A stretch of 64,000 nucleotides of DNA from Obelidium mucronatum (Eukaryota; Chytridiomycota; Chytridiomycetes; Chytridiales; Chytriomycetaceae): contig JAIVFH010000040.1 of the NCBI GenBank assembly GCA_025765595.1, positions 62,001-126,000 of the forward strand, read 5' to 3'. A model generated the notes under the pieces. That model was not told the DNA's origin. It searched no databases and worked only from the letters and a program-made list of their open reading frames with translations. The stretch's first letter is position 1. Each line of letters opens with the position of its first letter. The position numbers were made by a program, and so were the translations under genes. Positions 53,667 to 64,000 of the stretch are shown piece after piece.

Positions 53667-55836
53667 TTATTGCTGGTCTGGATCATCTTCACTAGCCGCC
53701 AGTGAAGATGTTTCAAACATGGCAGATGTTCTTGCAGGGACAATGGGTGATACTAATAGAGCTGAGATTGACTTGGATAGCGAGATTAAATCTGAGTGAT
53801 CCTGAATAGTCTTAACAATCTCTTCAAAAGACGGTCGTTTGGTTGGGTCTTGGTCCCAGCAAGCTTGAATCAACGACCACTCCCAAGAATCCTCGGGGAT
53901 TTGGTCCGGCTGGCTTTCCGGACGTTCACCGTTTCTAACCCATGTTGGAATAATGTTTGGATATAGCACGTCATTGAACGGTTGAACTTCAGAAAGAATC
54001 TCATAGACAGTCATGGCAAAGGAGTAGACATCGTGAGCTGTGGTGGCTTTATAGTTTCGGCCAAACGATTCGGGCGGAGAGTATCGCATTGTTTCATGCG
54101 ATTGACGAGATAAGCTAGAGGAATCAAGGAGACGACGAGAAAGACCAAAGTCTGAAATCTTTGCAATCCCATCATAGCCTACAACATCAGCAGAAATAGT
54201 GTCAAAAATGGAGCAAATAACCCCCCCTCAAAATCACCTACCAATCAGGACTTTTCGCGGATTCAAGTCAGCGTGAATAATTGGGTTCTTTTGCGCGTGC
54301 AGATACTTGAATGCCTGGGCAATCTGCAAGATCCAACACATCTTGACCTCCTTGGTTACTGGCTCTTCGTCGTTTACATTGTAAAGACGACTGATGAGAC
54401 TTGTTTTGGCTCGTTCAATGATAAACACTGGATTGCCACAATCGTCGACGCTCACCCCGTAGAACGGAGTGATATTGGGATGTCTCAGGGTGTGCCAGAT
54501 GGTAGCTTCGCTCTTGGCCATCTTGATGGCTCTGGGATCAACAAGTCCCGCGATGGTTCTGATTGCGACAGGGTTAATTCCGTAGTAGCCAGCGAAGACC
54601 TCCCCAAAGTATCCTCGCACAAGCAGTTCAGCCCTGTTGATTGTGACTTCAGCGGCTGGAATGAACCACACGCTGTCTTTGAACGCATTGATCACTGTGG
54701 ATGCAGAAGAAAACGTGAGAAGGCGGGAAAGTTAGTAACAGTAAGGGGTAATAAGAGACACTCACTATTTTTAAACAGGGAGGGAGATTGGCGGCCGAGT
54801 TTTGGTATATCCGCGTGATCCTGGATAATTTTGACAATCTCTTCGAAGGATGGTCGTTCGGTTGGGTCTTGACGCCAGCAAGCTTGAATCAACGACCACT
54901 CCCAAGAATCCTCTGGGATTTGGTCTGGCTTGCTTTCCGGACGCTCACCGTCTCTAACCCATGTTGGAATCACCTCTGGAACGACAGCGTCGTCAAATGG
55001 TTGAATGTTCGACAGAATCTCATAGGCAGTCATGGCAAAGGAGTAGACATCGTGAGCCGTGGTGGGCTTGTACTTTCGGCCAAACAATTCGGGCAGAGAG
55101 TATCGAATTGCTTCATGCGCTCGGAGAGAGGAGGTATTGGAAGCAAGAAGGCGACGAGAAAGGCCAAAGTCTTTGATCTTTGCAGTCCCATCATAATCTA
55201 AAACATGAGATATTGAGAAACTGTATCAAAAATACACCCCCCCTAAAAATCACCTACCAATCAGCACATTGCGCGGATTCAAGTCAGCGTGAATAACCGG
55301 GTTTGTTTGTGCGTGGAGATACTTGAATGCCTGGGCAATCTGCAGGATCCAGCGCATCTTAACCTCCTTAGATACTGGGTCCTCGCCGTTTGCACAGTAA
55401 AGACAACTATATAGGCTTCTTTCAGCTCGTTCAATGATCAACGTTGGATTGCCGTGTTCATCGACAGCCACCCCGTAGAGCTGAGTGATGTTGGGATGCT
55501 TTAGGGAGTACCAGAGAGTAGCCTCGCTTTTTGCCGTCTGGACGGCTTCGGGGTTATCCAGTCCCGTGATGGTCTTGATTGCGACAGGGATGGTTCCGTA
55601 GATGCCAGGGTACACCTCCCCGTAACCTCCTTTTCCAAGCGGCTCGGCCTTGTTGATTACAACGTCAGTGGCTGGAATGAACCACACGCTGTCTTCGTAC
55701 GCATCGCTCACTGTGGGTGCAGAAGAAAGCGTGAGAAGATGGTGAGAAGAGTGACAGTGAGGGGCAACAAGAGACACTCACTTTTTTTTGATTAATTTAA
55801 GACGCGTTCGTGAACTTCAAAATTGAAACACGCCAT
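53667..55836 (-). pseudogene. tandem kinase/pseudokinase, unit 2, first exon damaged
   Basis: This is the copy of 21552-23716. Both kinase domains are present with the same introns. Domain 1 keeps LGKGGYGEVYPG, PVAIKTITG and IHADLNPRNVL; its activation segment has SLPELFG for SPPELFG. Domain 2 has PVAIRTIAG and IHADLNPRKVL, so unlike unit 1 the Asp of the catalytic loop is still there. The short first exon differs: GTTCACGAACGCGTC replaces GTTCAGGAAACGCGTC, and this one-base loss shifts the N-terminal reading before MSDAYEDSVWF. An alternative internal start could still yield protein. Confidence 0.75.
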
Positions 55837-55869
55837 TTCAATTTGGGTTTCGAATTGAACGAAATTTAA

Positions 55870-56210
55870 TACTGCTGATTCAAGGGCACAATTTTCATTG
55901 TTGGGATCGCAGTCGTGTTTCTCTTTTGGACCGGGTGGGTTAATACTTCGAAACAGGCCAATACATTGCTTTATGACATTTACGGCAGCTCAATCTAAGT
56001 GCCGCTCCATGTCCACACAGCTCTTGCCTCCTGGTGCAGAAGCCGTATTTTACTCGCTCTATGAATTAACCGACAAAAGAGTTTGGCTTGGTTGGGTCCG
56101 CTAGTTATTGCAGCAATGGGAAACTCTGGCGCAAAACAAGTACTATCAATTCCTGTTTCCTGTGTTTTGACATGGCCTTGTGGGAGTCATTGTTTGCAGT
56201 TTCGTCAAAT
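55870..56210 (+). pseudogene. Atg22-like C-terminal remnant, unit 2
   Basis: This is the counterpart of 23740-24110, less diverged from the family consensus in places: KCRSMSTQLLPPGAEAVFYS, LYELTDKR-VWLG, PLVIAAMGNSGAKQ. A one-base difference splits the reading near 56085. It is a degraded fragment. Confidence 0.75.
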
Positions 56211-56294
56211 ACGTATTTCAGAGAGTGGAACGCACAACAACAAGCTTTCATTAAAAAATAAATAAATAAATAAGAACTTTTGTTGAATATTTAT

Positions 56295-57657
56295 TCAAAT
56301 GGGTCCAACCAAAAACGCCATCAAAGTTCCCCCAAGAAACATGAACGCAACAGTTATAAAACTCGCCACACTCAATTGAGCCATTCCACTCAACCCATGA
56401 CCAGAAGTGCAACCCCCAGCAATTCGGCTTCCATACACCAACAAAATACCCCCACCAATCAATCGCGAAACTTGAGCAGGTGTAAACAATAAACTACCCG
56501 CCACAGGGTTTCGCAGCCAACCCTGCACCATAAACCAAACCCGAAGTCAACGCGGAACAAAGCCCACCAAACACCATCCCAACAGAAAATCTGAAACTCG
56601 AACTCATGTCACGGTAATCCTTATAAAACGGCGCCGTCTTTTCCCATCTGCGATCCAACCGTGTCATGATAACTGCTCCAATGTACGGAAACACAGAACT
56701 CGCTCCAATCACACTTCCAGTGATGAGAATTGAAATTATTTGCGTTCCTCCAATCGCGAGACCGGAGACAAAGGGACTCCACGCGGGCTGTGTAAAATCA
56801 AGTTCAACATCTCCAATGTTCTGGAAGGGGTTGGATACAACTTCAGGTCTTGCAGCAGGGGCACGCAGAAAATCTGTGATCATGTCTTGTTGGAATTGGG
56901 ACCTCCATGGAATCCGCGTTGTTCCATACCAGAGCAACGGGAACCCTGCCAGACACGCCACACAAGCAATCGCAAGAGCCGAGAATGACGGGGAATCCAA
57001 AGTTTCCACTGGTTTCTTGGTACCGAATTTGGATGCTCGCGATGTGGCAAACTTGTGGAGGTACCCGTAACTGAGAGATCCGAGCAGTGTTCCAATAAGA
57101 GTGTAAGGGGTGGTTGGGACGCCTACGCCGATTTGCACAAGTATGGTTCCTGGACACGCGCCGCTGAGGGACATTCCGAAGCCGATGAGGAGGCCGCCGA
57201 TGATGTTGTTTCCAAATCCACGGAAATAGTTTTCGCCAAGGAAGGCGAGTGGGGGTTTCGCAGATCTCTTGTAGATTCCAAGTTTTTCGAGGATGGAAAC
57301 TGCGAGTCTGGGAGATAAGAAGACAAGAAAAATGTATTAAATTGTTAATATGGAGGTTTTTCGCCTTTTTTGTTGTTGTAGTTGTTGTAACCGCCACTCA
57401 CAAGCCAACCAGTGTTGCAGTCATAAAGACAATCAGCATAGAATACTGCTCCCATCTCATTTGACCAATGATTACAGATGGAAGATACACTTTTGCTTTC
57501 TCAAGAGCAAATCCAAACAAGAAACCTGCGAGCAAGTGCGTGAACCAAGTCCAGACAGTGAAAACCACGCTCTTGCCACTGGGAGACGACGAAGACTCCT
57601 TGATTTGAACAAAGTGTCTTGGTAAATGTGGCGTGTTGGTCAAACCTGGTTGCACCA
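56295..57657 (-). pseudogene. YeeE/YedE-type sulfur transporter, unit 2, frameshifted
   Basis: This is the copy of 24188-25542. The stretch damaged in unit 1 is intact here (GACPGTILVQIGVGVPTTPY), but at about 56506 an extra G (CCACAGGGTTTCG for CCACAGGTTTCG) shifts the frame after GAGLAAKP. The last part with the signature AGGCTSGHGLSGMAQL is therefore out of frame. The two units carry different lesions in the same gene. Confidence 0.8.
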
Positions 57658-57873
57658 TAACTTGTGTTTTTGGTTCGATGATTCCAGAAGAATTATCTGA
57701 TGCAAGGAAAGAAAATACATGGGGAAGAATTATCTTACGCAAGGAAAGAAAATACATGGGGACTTAAAAAAATATGGGAAACTTGATTATTTATGTATTG
57801 AACAAGAAAGACTTTTACAACAAAAGGAAGCATGCAGACATGTACAAATCTGGTACCACTTTTTGGATATTTT

Positions 57874-59205
57874 TTAAAACCACCCCACAATGTATGCTAC
57901 AACTGTACCACCCGCAAACATGGCAGCCACAGAAACCCCACTCGCAATACTAAGCTGCGCCATCCCACTCAACCCATGCCCACTCGGACAACCCCCAGCA
58001 ATACGAGATCCATACACAAGAAAAACTCCACCAAAAACCAAACGCGCCACCACCCCAGGACTATACACCAACACATCCACCACGGGTCTACCCCCGATCC
58101 CAGCCCCATACGTCAACCCTGACGTTACCGCTGAAACCAAACCCCCCACAATCACACCAACCGAAAACCGCAGTGTTGATCCAAGCCCAACAAACTCTTT
58201 ATAAAACGGGGCATTCACTTCCCAGTTGCGGTCCACCGTCTTCACCAACAGATAGCCTACATAGGGAAACACTGAACTCGCGCCAATCACATTCTGTACA
58301 AGAACGACGGACGCGATTTGCGCGAGCCCGATTGCAAGACTCGCGCTGAAGGGACTCCACCCTGGAACCGTGAAATTGAATTCGACATCTTGTATTGATA
58401 GAAAGGGGTTCAGTAACACCGTTTCCGGCCTTCCCCGTGCGAAAGTCAATCAGCAGGTCTTGGTATACATCAACACGCCATGGAATCTGTGTGGTTCCGT
58501 ACCACAAAAGAGGGAACCCAATCGCTGAAATCACAAACGCGAGTATCAAAGCCGGGATCTTGGTAACCCCATCCAACGTTGCAATTGCACTCTTTGCGCC
58601 AAACTTTGCAGCCACCCGCGTTGTAATTAGATTGTGTAGGTACCCGTACGTGACGGATCCAATCAGGGTTCCCGCGAGAGTGTATGGGGTTGTTGGGACG
58701 CCTGTTCCGATTTGGACGAGAACTGTTCCGGGGCAGGCGCCGCTGAGGGACATTCCGAAGCCGACAAAAAGGCCTCCGAGGATGTTGTTTCCGTAGCCGA
58801 GGAGCCAGTTTTTGGAGTCGAGGAGGGAGAGAGGGGGTTTGGGGTTTCGTTTGTAGAGGCCAAACTTTTCGAGGATTGCAATGGCGATTCTTTTTTTTGA
58901 AGGGATTATTAGTTTATATAACTACAACAACGGTCTTTTAAAAGAATAATGGCTTCTTACAATCCAGTGAGTGTTGCTCCCAAAAACACAATCAGCATTG
59001 TCAGTTGGGTCCACCTCATTTGCCCTACAATCAGTGATGGAAGGTATACTTTGGACTTTTCAAGGGCAAAGCCAAACAAGAAACCAACAACCAAATGGTT
59101 GATCCATGTCCAAATGGTTTCAAGCACAGTTCTTATCTGAGGCGGCTTTGCGCTTTTCATTCTGATGATGTTGGGGGAGAAGTTATTTCTGACGTTGCTT
59201 GGCAT
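57874..59205 (-). pseudogene. second YeeE/YedE-type sulfur transporter, unit 2, frameshifted
   Basis: This is the copy of 25764-27091, starting MPSNVRNNFSPNIIRMKSAK. Both family signatures are present (GMSLSGACPGTVLVQIGTG; AGGCPSGHGLSGMAQL), but an inserted base near 58443 (GCGAAAGTCAATC for GCGAAATCAATC) breaks the frame after YQDLLIDF. If this base is real, the protein is cut in half. Confidence 0.8.
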
Positions 59206-59435
59206 TTTATCAAAGTCTCTGATATCCTGCGTTGCTGTGCAAATGAACGGGGGAGGAAGGAGGCCAGTTGGTTATCTTATTTGTACCTTTTCAAGCCTTT
59301 CACAAGCGTTTTGCACGGATTTTCGCACATGTCATTGCGTCATTTTTTCTGTTGAATAAGCTGAAGAATATGAGTCACACAAAAATTTTTTTTCCATATC
59401 TGCGTTGGATAACTTGAACCAGTTTTTATTGACAT

Positions 59436-60651
59436 TCATGATATCAAGAGATGCACAACTCCAGAAGGCGTTAAAACACCGAAATTCGTGATGAGAGACG
59501 TAACAAGTTGTGGAGGCGTGTAGTCAACGTGGTGAGCTGAAACAAAGGAATAGTTGGAGGCGCCTTCAACGTCCTGGTCAATCTTGTGTTCTTGAAGCTC
59601 CACGTCGGTTTGGGAGAGAGGGAACATGTGTAAGAATTTATGTCTGAAGAAACAGAGAAGGTGTGTAAGAAAAATAATTTCAAACATGAAAAAAAAAACA
59701 TACGTCTCTGTCACTGAGTAAAATGGTTTATGAGCTGCTTTGGCCACTAATGCAATTTGGTACGTTCCCATTTGGTTGATTAAGCCTCCGTTCTCGACGA
59801 CAGCTTCGGCTCCAACCAGAACCATGTCTACCTTTTCCATCACAAAACCGACAGCAGAGTCTGGAATAAGTTTAACGGGTACACCCAGCTTTTTGAGGGC
59901 ATCAACAGACTTTTGCCTATGTGAAGTGAATGTTGAGTACAGAAACACACAGGAAAAGAATACAAAGAAGAAAAAAAGCAACACAAACCCGTTATGTGAC
60001 GGCCTACTCTCTGTAACAATGACTGAATATCTCCTGTTGAGTTTGGCAGCCCTTTCCAACAACACCATCACAACTCTCGAGAAGGAATGAATCAAAATAA
60101 CGGCGCCGTCCTTGATCAGATTCACTCCAACAGTTGCAATCTTTTCCAGATTTTCACTGGCTTCTTTCACAAATTGAGTTTCAAACGCTGCGATCCGTTG
60201 TCGACACTCTGCTACACTCTCATCGTCCACGTATTTGAGTTGTCGCAAGAAAGCCTCACTTCCTATTTTGATTGATGCATTAAGAAAGAGTTGTTTGATG
60301 GGCGTAACGCCATCAAAAAAAAAACCTGCAATGACTGAGTAGTTTTTTGGAGCACTGTTTTCCAGTTCCGCAGAGGCAACCAGAAGCTTCTTTGTCAGTT
60401 CACTCATTGTCGAAGCTTCCATATTAGCCACTGTTTTTGCCAATACCTTGGAAATGTTCCAAGAGTTTGGAGGACAAGCAATTGTCAGTGACATCATCAC
60501 TCAACTTCACAAAAGAAAAACGATGACGACCCCACACCTTGACGGCAGCAACTGGAAGACTCATTTCTGGGTTTTGACGAATAAGGTCATCCAAGTGGGA
60601 GCGAATGGTTGGCTTTTCTGTTTTCGCACTTTCGGTCCTTTTTCTGGTCAT
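59436..60651 (-). CDS. GCN3: translation initiation factor eIF2B subunit alpha
   Basis: eIF2B is the guanine nucleotide exchange factor for eIF2; the alpha subunit (Gcn3) senses phosphorylated eIF2. The start MTRKRTESAKTEKPTIRSHL and LIRQNPEMSLPVAAVK is followed by an intron, then ASTMSELTKKLLVASAELEN and, after a T-rich intron at about 60256-60327, SEAFLRQLKYVDDESVAECR. Next come GVNLIKDGAVILIHSFSRVV, YSVIVTESRPSHNG, KLGVPVKLIPDSAVGFVMEK and VDMVLVGAEAVVENGGLINQ, then GTYQIALVAKAAHKPFYSV. The last exon ends VDYTPPQLVTSLITNFGVLT and VVHLLIS. The set of motifs is diagnostic of eIF2B alpha. Its stop codon lies only 7 bp from the end of the segmental duplication. Confidence 0.93.
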
Positions 60652-60779
60652 TATTGTATTTTATTTATTTTTTATTTATTTAATTTTACTTTTTTCCAGT
60701 GATTTAAAAAAGAACCCAATCAAACAACTCTCTACTTATTATTCAGCACATCAAACAGCGAGTAAAGTGAGAGACCACG

Positions 60780-62751
60780 ATGCAGGCACTGTACACGGGC
60801 CGGTCCAACTGCAGCACGACTGGCGGCATTGTGCAGACGCGGCGCCGGTTTGTCCCCGCAGCCGATTGCTTCAACCAGACGTTTCCGTGCCTCGGCGGCC
60901 CGTTTCTCGCCGAGCGGCGCTGCGTGGCGCTGCCGTCTTTTTCGCCGCAATTTTCCGCGATTGCGACCCCTCCCGGGAAAGACGACTTTGACGAAAGCGC
61001 GCTCGGACCGGCGTTTGTGCGGCGAACGCGCTGCGAACGGAAACTCGACCGACAGCGACGCGTTCCTTGCGGACCGCTGCGTGTTTTGGGCGCCGGCGCG
61101 CCAGGCGCTGCTGTCGCTGTCGCGGCAAAAAGACCGCATCGCCGTGGCGCTTTTCGCCGACGCCGGCGCGCTGTGCGGCGCCGAGACCGAAATCGCCGCG
61201 CTGCGCTTCAGCGTCGCGCGGGGCGCCTGCGATGCGGACGCCGCGTGGCGCTACGACTGGGTCGGCGCTCTGCCGCCGCTGGGTCCGGAGACGGAGTCTG
61301 CGCCGCCCGAGCCACCGAGGGACAGCAGCGTTTCGGGCGCCCTGGTTGGCGGCATTGCCGCAGGAACGGTTGCGTTTATCGTGCTGGTCGTCGTGGCTTT
61401 CATGGTGCTTCGGCGCCACTTTGCCAAAACAACAAAGGTAAAAAGTCTGTTTTGTTTACTTTTCAGGGAAAAGCTATTTATACAATTTTCAATTACATAG
61501 AATGGAGGGGAGAGATTTGATGCTACAACCACCCTCCTCTTCCTCCGCCTCCGCATCCACAATGCACATGAACGCATCCTCCATATCTTCCTCATCAGCT
61601 CCTCCCTCCTTCACCGCAACTCCTCATCCTCGCACAAACTCATCGGACGCCACAAGCACACTGCGAGATGGTCGAACTGTTTCTGTCACTGCAACAACAA
61701 CAACCAACAACAACACCAATTCCGTAACCGCTACTGACGAAAAGTCAAAAGCTGCTTATAGCGATGCATCCAACTTATTCCACGACATTATCGCTTTGAC
61801 AGATAACCACCACTACCCACACCGTACCACTGCTCCCAATACAGACTTTGTCAATGAGAAACTTTTGTTCCATCAATTGAATAGTGCAACCGACAGCACT
61901 ACTATTGCTAGCACTACTATTGCGGATTCCAACAACAGTACTCACACTTCAAGTTCATATGATCAAAAAACAAAGAATGGCGACGGGTTATTCTTATTCG
62001 ATGCCATCAACTCAGCTGCTACTACGCAGTACCCAACAAAATCTGGAAATAATGATGAAAAGAATAGCGCGTTTATTTGATGGCATCAGTCAGGTTGTGG
62101 ATCAAGCCACCAAAAGAAAAAAAGATTATGATGATGGAAGAGGAAACGCTGTACCAGAAGAGACAACAACAACTACGAAAGTTCTTTATGGTCCCTTGAA
62201 TGATATGATTGATGGAGTTTCGCCATACCGATAATACTGTTTGGACCGGTTTCTGATTTGCTTACCACGACAGAAAATGAAAAAAAGAAATCAACATGCA
62301 GGGAAGAACGCATGTTTGATGCAATGGGTGATTTGGCTGCTGGAAACAATGAGGATGAACCAACCAAAGACAATTCTACTGCTCCGGTAGCAGCACCATT
62401 GGATCCGCCCTTACATATGAATAATGAAACTTCTAGTTTAGTATCTTGGACAATCCAGGATGTTGCGGAATGGGTCCTCATGAATGGTGGTAGCGATGTG
62501 GAAGCGGCGAATGTCCATGGTAATGCTTTTATTCTTTGCCGCTTTCTTCTATTTCATTTTTTTCAAAACAAAATCATCACAAAGCCCACCGCATTGATGG
62601 TGAAGTGATTATGGCTGTATCAATCAACGAGTTGATTCAAGCCATCACTCACGGAAGCCCACGACGAAATCCCGAAGAATTACGTGAAGCCCTGTTACGT
62701 CTAAAGGATTCCCAGCTTCCATCATACGACCAGTTTTTGCAGTCGTCGTGA
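60780..62751 (+). CDS. single-pass membrane protein with cytosolic SAM domain
   Basis: The GC-rich first exon (about 60780-61437) encodes an ectodomain with spaced cysteines (TGRSNCSTTGGIVQTRRRF, AADCFNQTFPCLGGPF, NGNSTDSDAFLADRCVFW). One TM helix follows (SGALVGGIAAGTVAFIVLVV) with RRHFAK after it. Then comes a Ser/Thr/Asn-rich cytosolic part with recurring LFxDI-like motifs (NLFHDIIAL, LFDGISQVV, MFDAMGDLA). The end is a SAM domain split by an intron (62517-62582): SWTIQDVAEWVLMNGGSDVE joined to AHRIDGEVIMAVSINELIQA. The arrangement suggests a surface sensor or polarity scaffold. The frame shifts near 61015, 61505, about 62060 and 62235, so introns or errors remain unresolved. No signal peptide is visible at the chosen start. 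Confidence 0.6.
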
Positions 62752-62855
62752 ATAACATTTAAACATTACTAATAATTTTTTTCCATCATCTTTATTATAT
62801 TTATTTAAATTAGTCTGCTATTTATTTATTAAAAAAAACTACATAAATCCATAAA

Positions 62856-63744
62856 ATGCCTCAACAAAGCACTGATCCAGTGACGATCGTCGTGTCTCTT
62901 GTCATTTTGTTCTTTGTTTTTCGATATCTTCTAGGTAAAAACAGTTCCTTTGGGCGGAAATTGATTTACAATCCTAATCAACACGCAACGATCCAAAAAC
63001 AACAACAACCAAACAGCTTCCCAAACCAATGAATCACCGAATGGATCACGACAAGCCGGCACCGCCGCTGGAAGCCAAGCAGCCGCCGCCGGAACTGGAA
63101 GAAGGCCAAGGAGGCAGGTGGCAGTGTCTCAAGCAAAGGTAAAAAAAGATGATCACCACCAAACCCATCAAGAACTCCCTTCCCCTAATCTTTTTGGGGG
63201 ATTATCCCTTTTTTTTTTGTTTGGCGTGTTGAAATGTAGGTGGACGCAGTACTCAACATGTTCCCAAACTACTCCCGCGACGTGATTGAACAAGATCTAG
63301 CTCGATCCGGTGGAAACGTTGAACAAACTATTGAAAATATTCTTTCTGGTGTTTTGGTTCGTTTTTTTTTTTAATTTTTAAAATTACTTCTGTCACTCAC
63401 TGACTTGTGTTAAAAAAAAAAAGCCTCCACCGCCTCCCCCTCCAGTTGAACCATCCTCCAATGCATCCTCCTCCTCTTCTTCCCCATCGACTCCATCCGC
63501 GTTTACTCCGTCCCCGTACCTGACCCCCAAAGTCCTGGACCCTTCAACACCGACCACGGAACCTCCCAAAGTATGGGAACAGACATCAGCGGGCCGTGAA
63601 GCGAATTTGAGGGCGAGAAAAGAACATATGGTTCGATTGGCGCGGGAAAGGATGGAGAAGGCGGCGGCGGCAGCAGCCACAACTTCTGCGGGCGGTGTGG
63701 GTAATGGAGAAAGTGGGAATAGTACTGCCGCTGCAACTCAGTAG
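62856..63744 (+). CDS. Cue1-like ER membrane protein with CUE domain
   Basis: Cue1 recruits and activates the ubiquitin-conjugating enzyme Ubc7 at the ER in ERAD. The four-exon gene begins MPQQSTDPVTIVVSLVILFF, a short lumenal end plus one N-terminal TM anchor. Exon 2 (from about 63018) gives an Ala/Gly/Arg-rich linker. Exon 3 is the CUE domain, VDAVLNMFPNYSRDVIEQDL and ARSGGNVEQTIENILSGVL, with the canonical MFP and the IL near the end. Exon 4 starts with a Pro run and ends with a basic helix (REANLRARKEHMVRLARERM) that may correspond to the Ubc7-binding region. Size and order agree with Cue1. AUP1/AMFR-like proteins are the alternative. Confidence 0.82.
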
Positions 63745-64000
63745 CCGGGATGCAAAATTATTGGGGGAGTTATTTACCTCTCTTTTTTTAGAGGTAAATA
63801 AATTATGAGAGATGTTGACGCCGAGAATGTGTAGCTGAGAATATTGAGAAAATTTCTTGAATTTTTGGTTCACGATTGAATAAGACTTGTCCTATACATA
63901 TAATTAGATCTTTTTTATTTTACTTTATAATTACATGTGTTTTTTTAAAGAGTGAAGTTAACAAGTTAAATATGATGTGATAATGATTGTGTATGAAAAA
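63745..64000. other. no recognisable gene
   Basis: AT-rich sequence follows the Cue1-like stop codon; I see no coding or RNA gene. Confidence 0.4.

Larger units (their letters stand above)
27312..59429. repeat. tandem segmental duplication, unit 2 (with two transposon insertions)
   Basis: Unit 2 begins at the junction ...CCAGTTTTTA|TGTTTGGG and ends at about 59429, where ACCAGTTTTTAT is followed by unique sequence. Its 32.1 kb minus the Mutator-like element (10,550 bp) and the Helentron (about 10,294 bp) equals about 11.27 kb, the length of unit 1. Gene order is identical, but most genes carry lesions. Confidence 0.95.

Noticed and set aside
60829..61500. Independent Arg-rich GC-rich protein on the other frames and strand
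   Set aside because: Several frames are open only because of high GC; the frame with the TM helix and spaced Cys is the coding one.

Overview
The window reads as nuclear DNA of a fungus, most likely a zoosporic (chytrid-like) one. Genes are split by many short GT-AG introns (about 50-100 bp), and the gene set includes Atg22-type vacuolar effluxers, YeeE/YedE sulfur transporters, an eIF2B alpha subunit, a Cue1-like protein and a NACHT-WD40 protein. DNA transposons are plentiful. The lineage is inferred from gene content only; there is no rRNA or marker gene here.

Layout. 236-2153 (-) is an Atg22-like transporter. 2419-12422 (-) holds a NACHT/WD40 protein and an acidic low-complexity protein that may be its C-terminal part; the WD40 region carries several apparent frameshifts. 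12769-14876 (+) is a second Atg22-like gene, followed by a small coiled-coil gene.

From 16043 to 59429 lies one tandem segmental duplication. Unit 1 (16043-27311, about 11.27 kb) holds a two-TM protein, NTAQ1, a kinase N-lobe remnant, MDP1, an Atg22-like gene, a tandem kinase/pseudokinase, an Atg22 remnant and two YeeE/YedE transporters. Unit 2 (27312-59429) has the same order but is swollen to about 32.1 kb by two transposons that are absent from unit 1. One is a Mutator-like element (30579-41128, 9-bp target duplication, long terminal inverted repeats, SWIM transposase and Ulp1-like protease). The other is a Helentron-type Helitron (41543-51836, Rep-helicase plus two accessory genes). Subtracting them (10.55 + 10.29 kb) returns about 11.27 kb, so the history is clear: duplication first, insertions later. 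Most unit-2 genes are broken by small deletions, frameshifts, stops or insertions.

The Mutator-like element is itself a nest. It contains a Harbinger-like element with an accessory gene, a tRNA-Glu-derived SINE head, a CACGTG-rich segment with a helicase gene and a 69-bp-arm palindrome, and a 5'-truncated LINE with a 17-bp target duplication.

The most unusual signal is in the Helentron. Most of its introns carry one to three copies of a short perfect inverted repeat (TTCCAATAA ... TTATTGGAA). Intron-located inverted repeats of another sequence occur in the helicase gene of the CACGTG segment.

Right of the duplication lie eIF2B alpha (59436-60651, -), a single-pass membrane protein with a SAM domain (60780-62751, +) and a Cue1-like ER membrane protein (62856-63744, +). 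Single-nucleotide frameshifts recur in otherwise conserved single-copy genes, so some may be consensus errors rather than biology.
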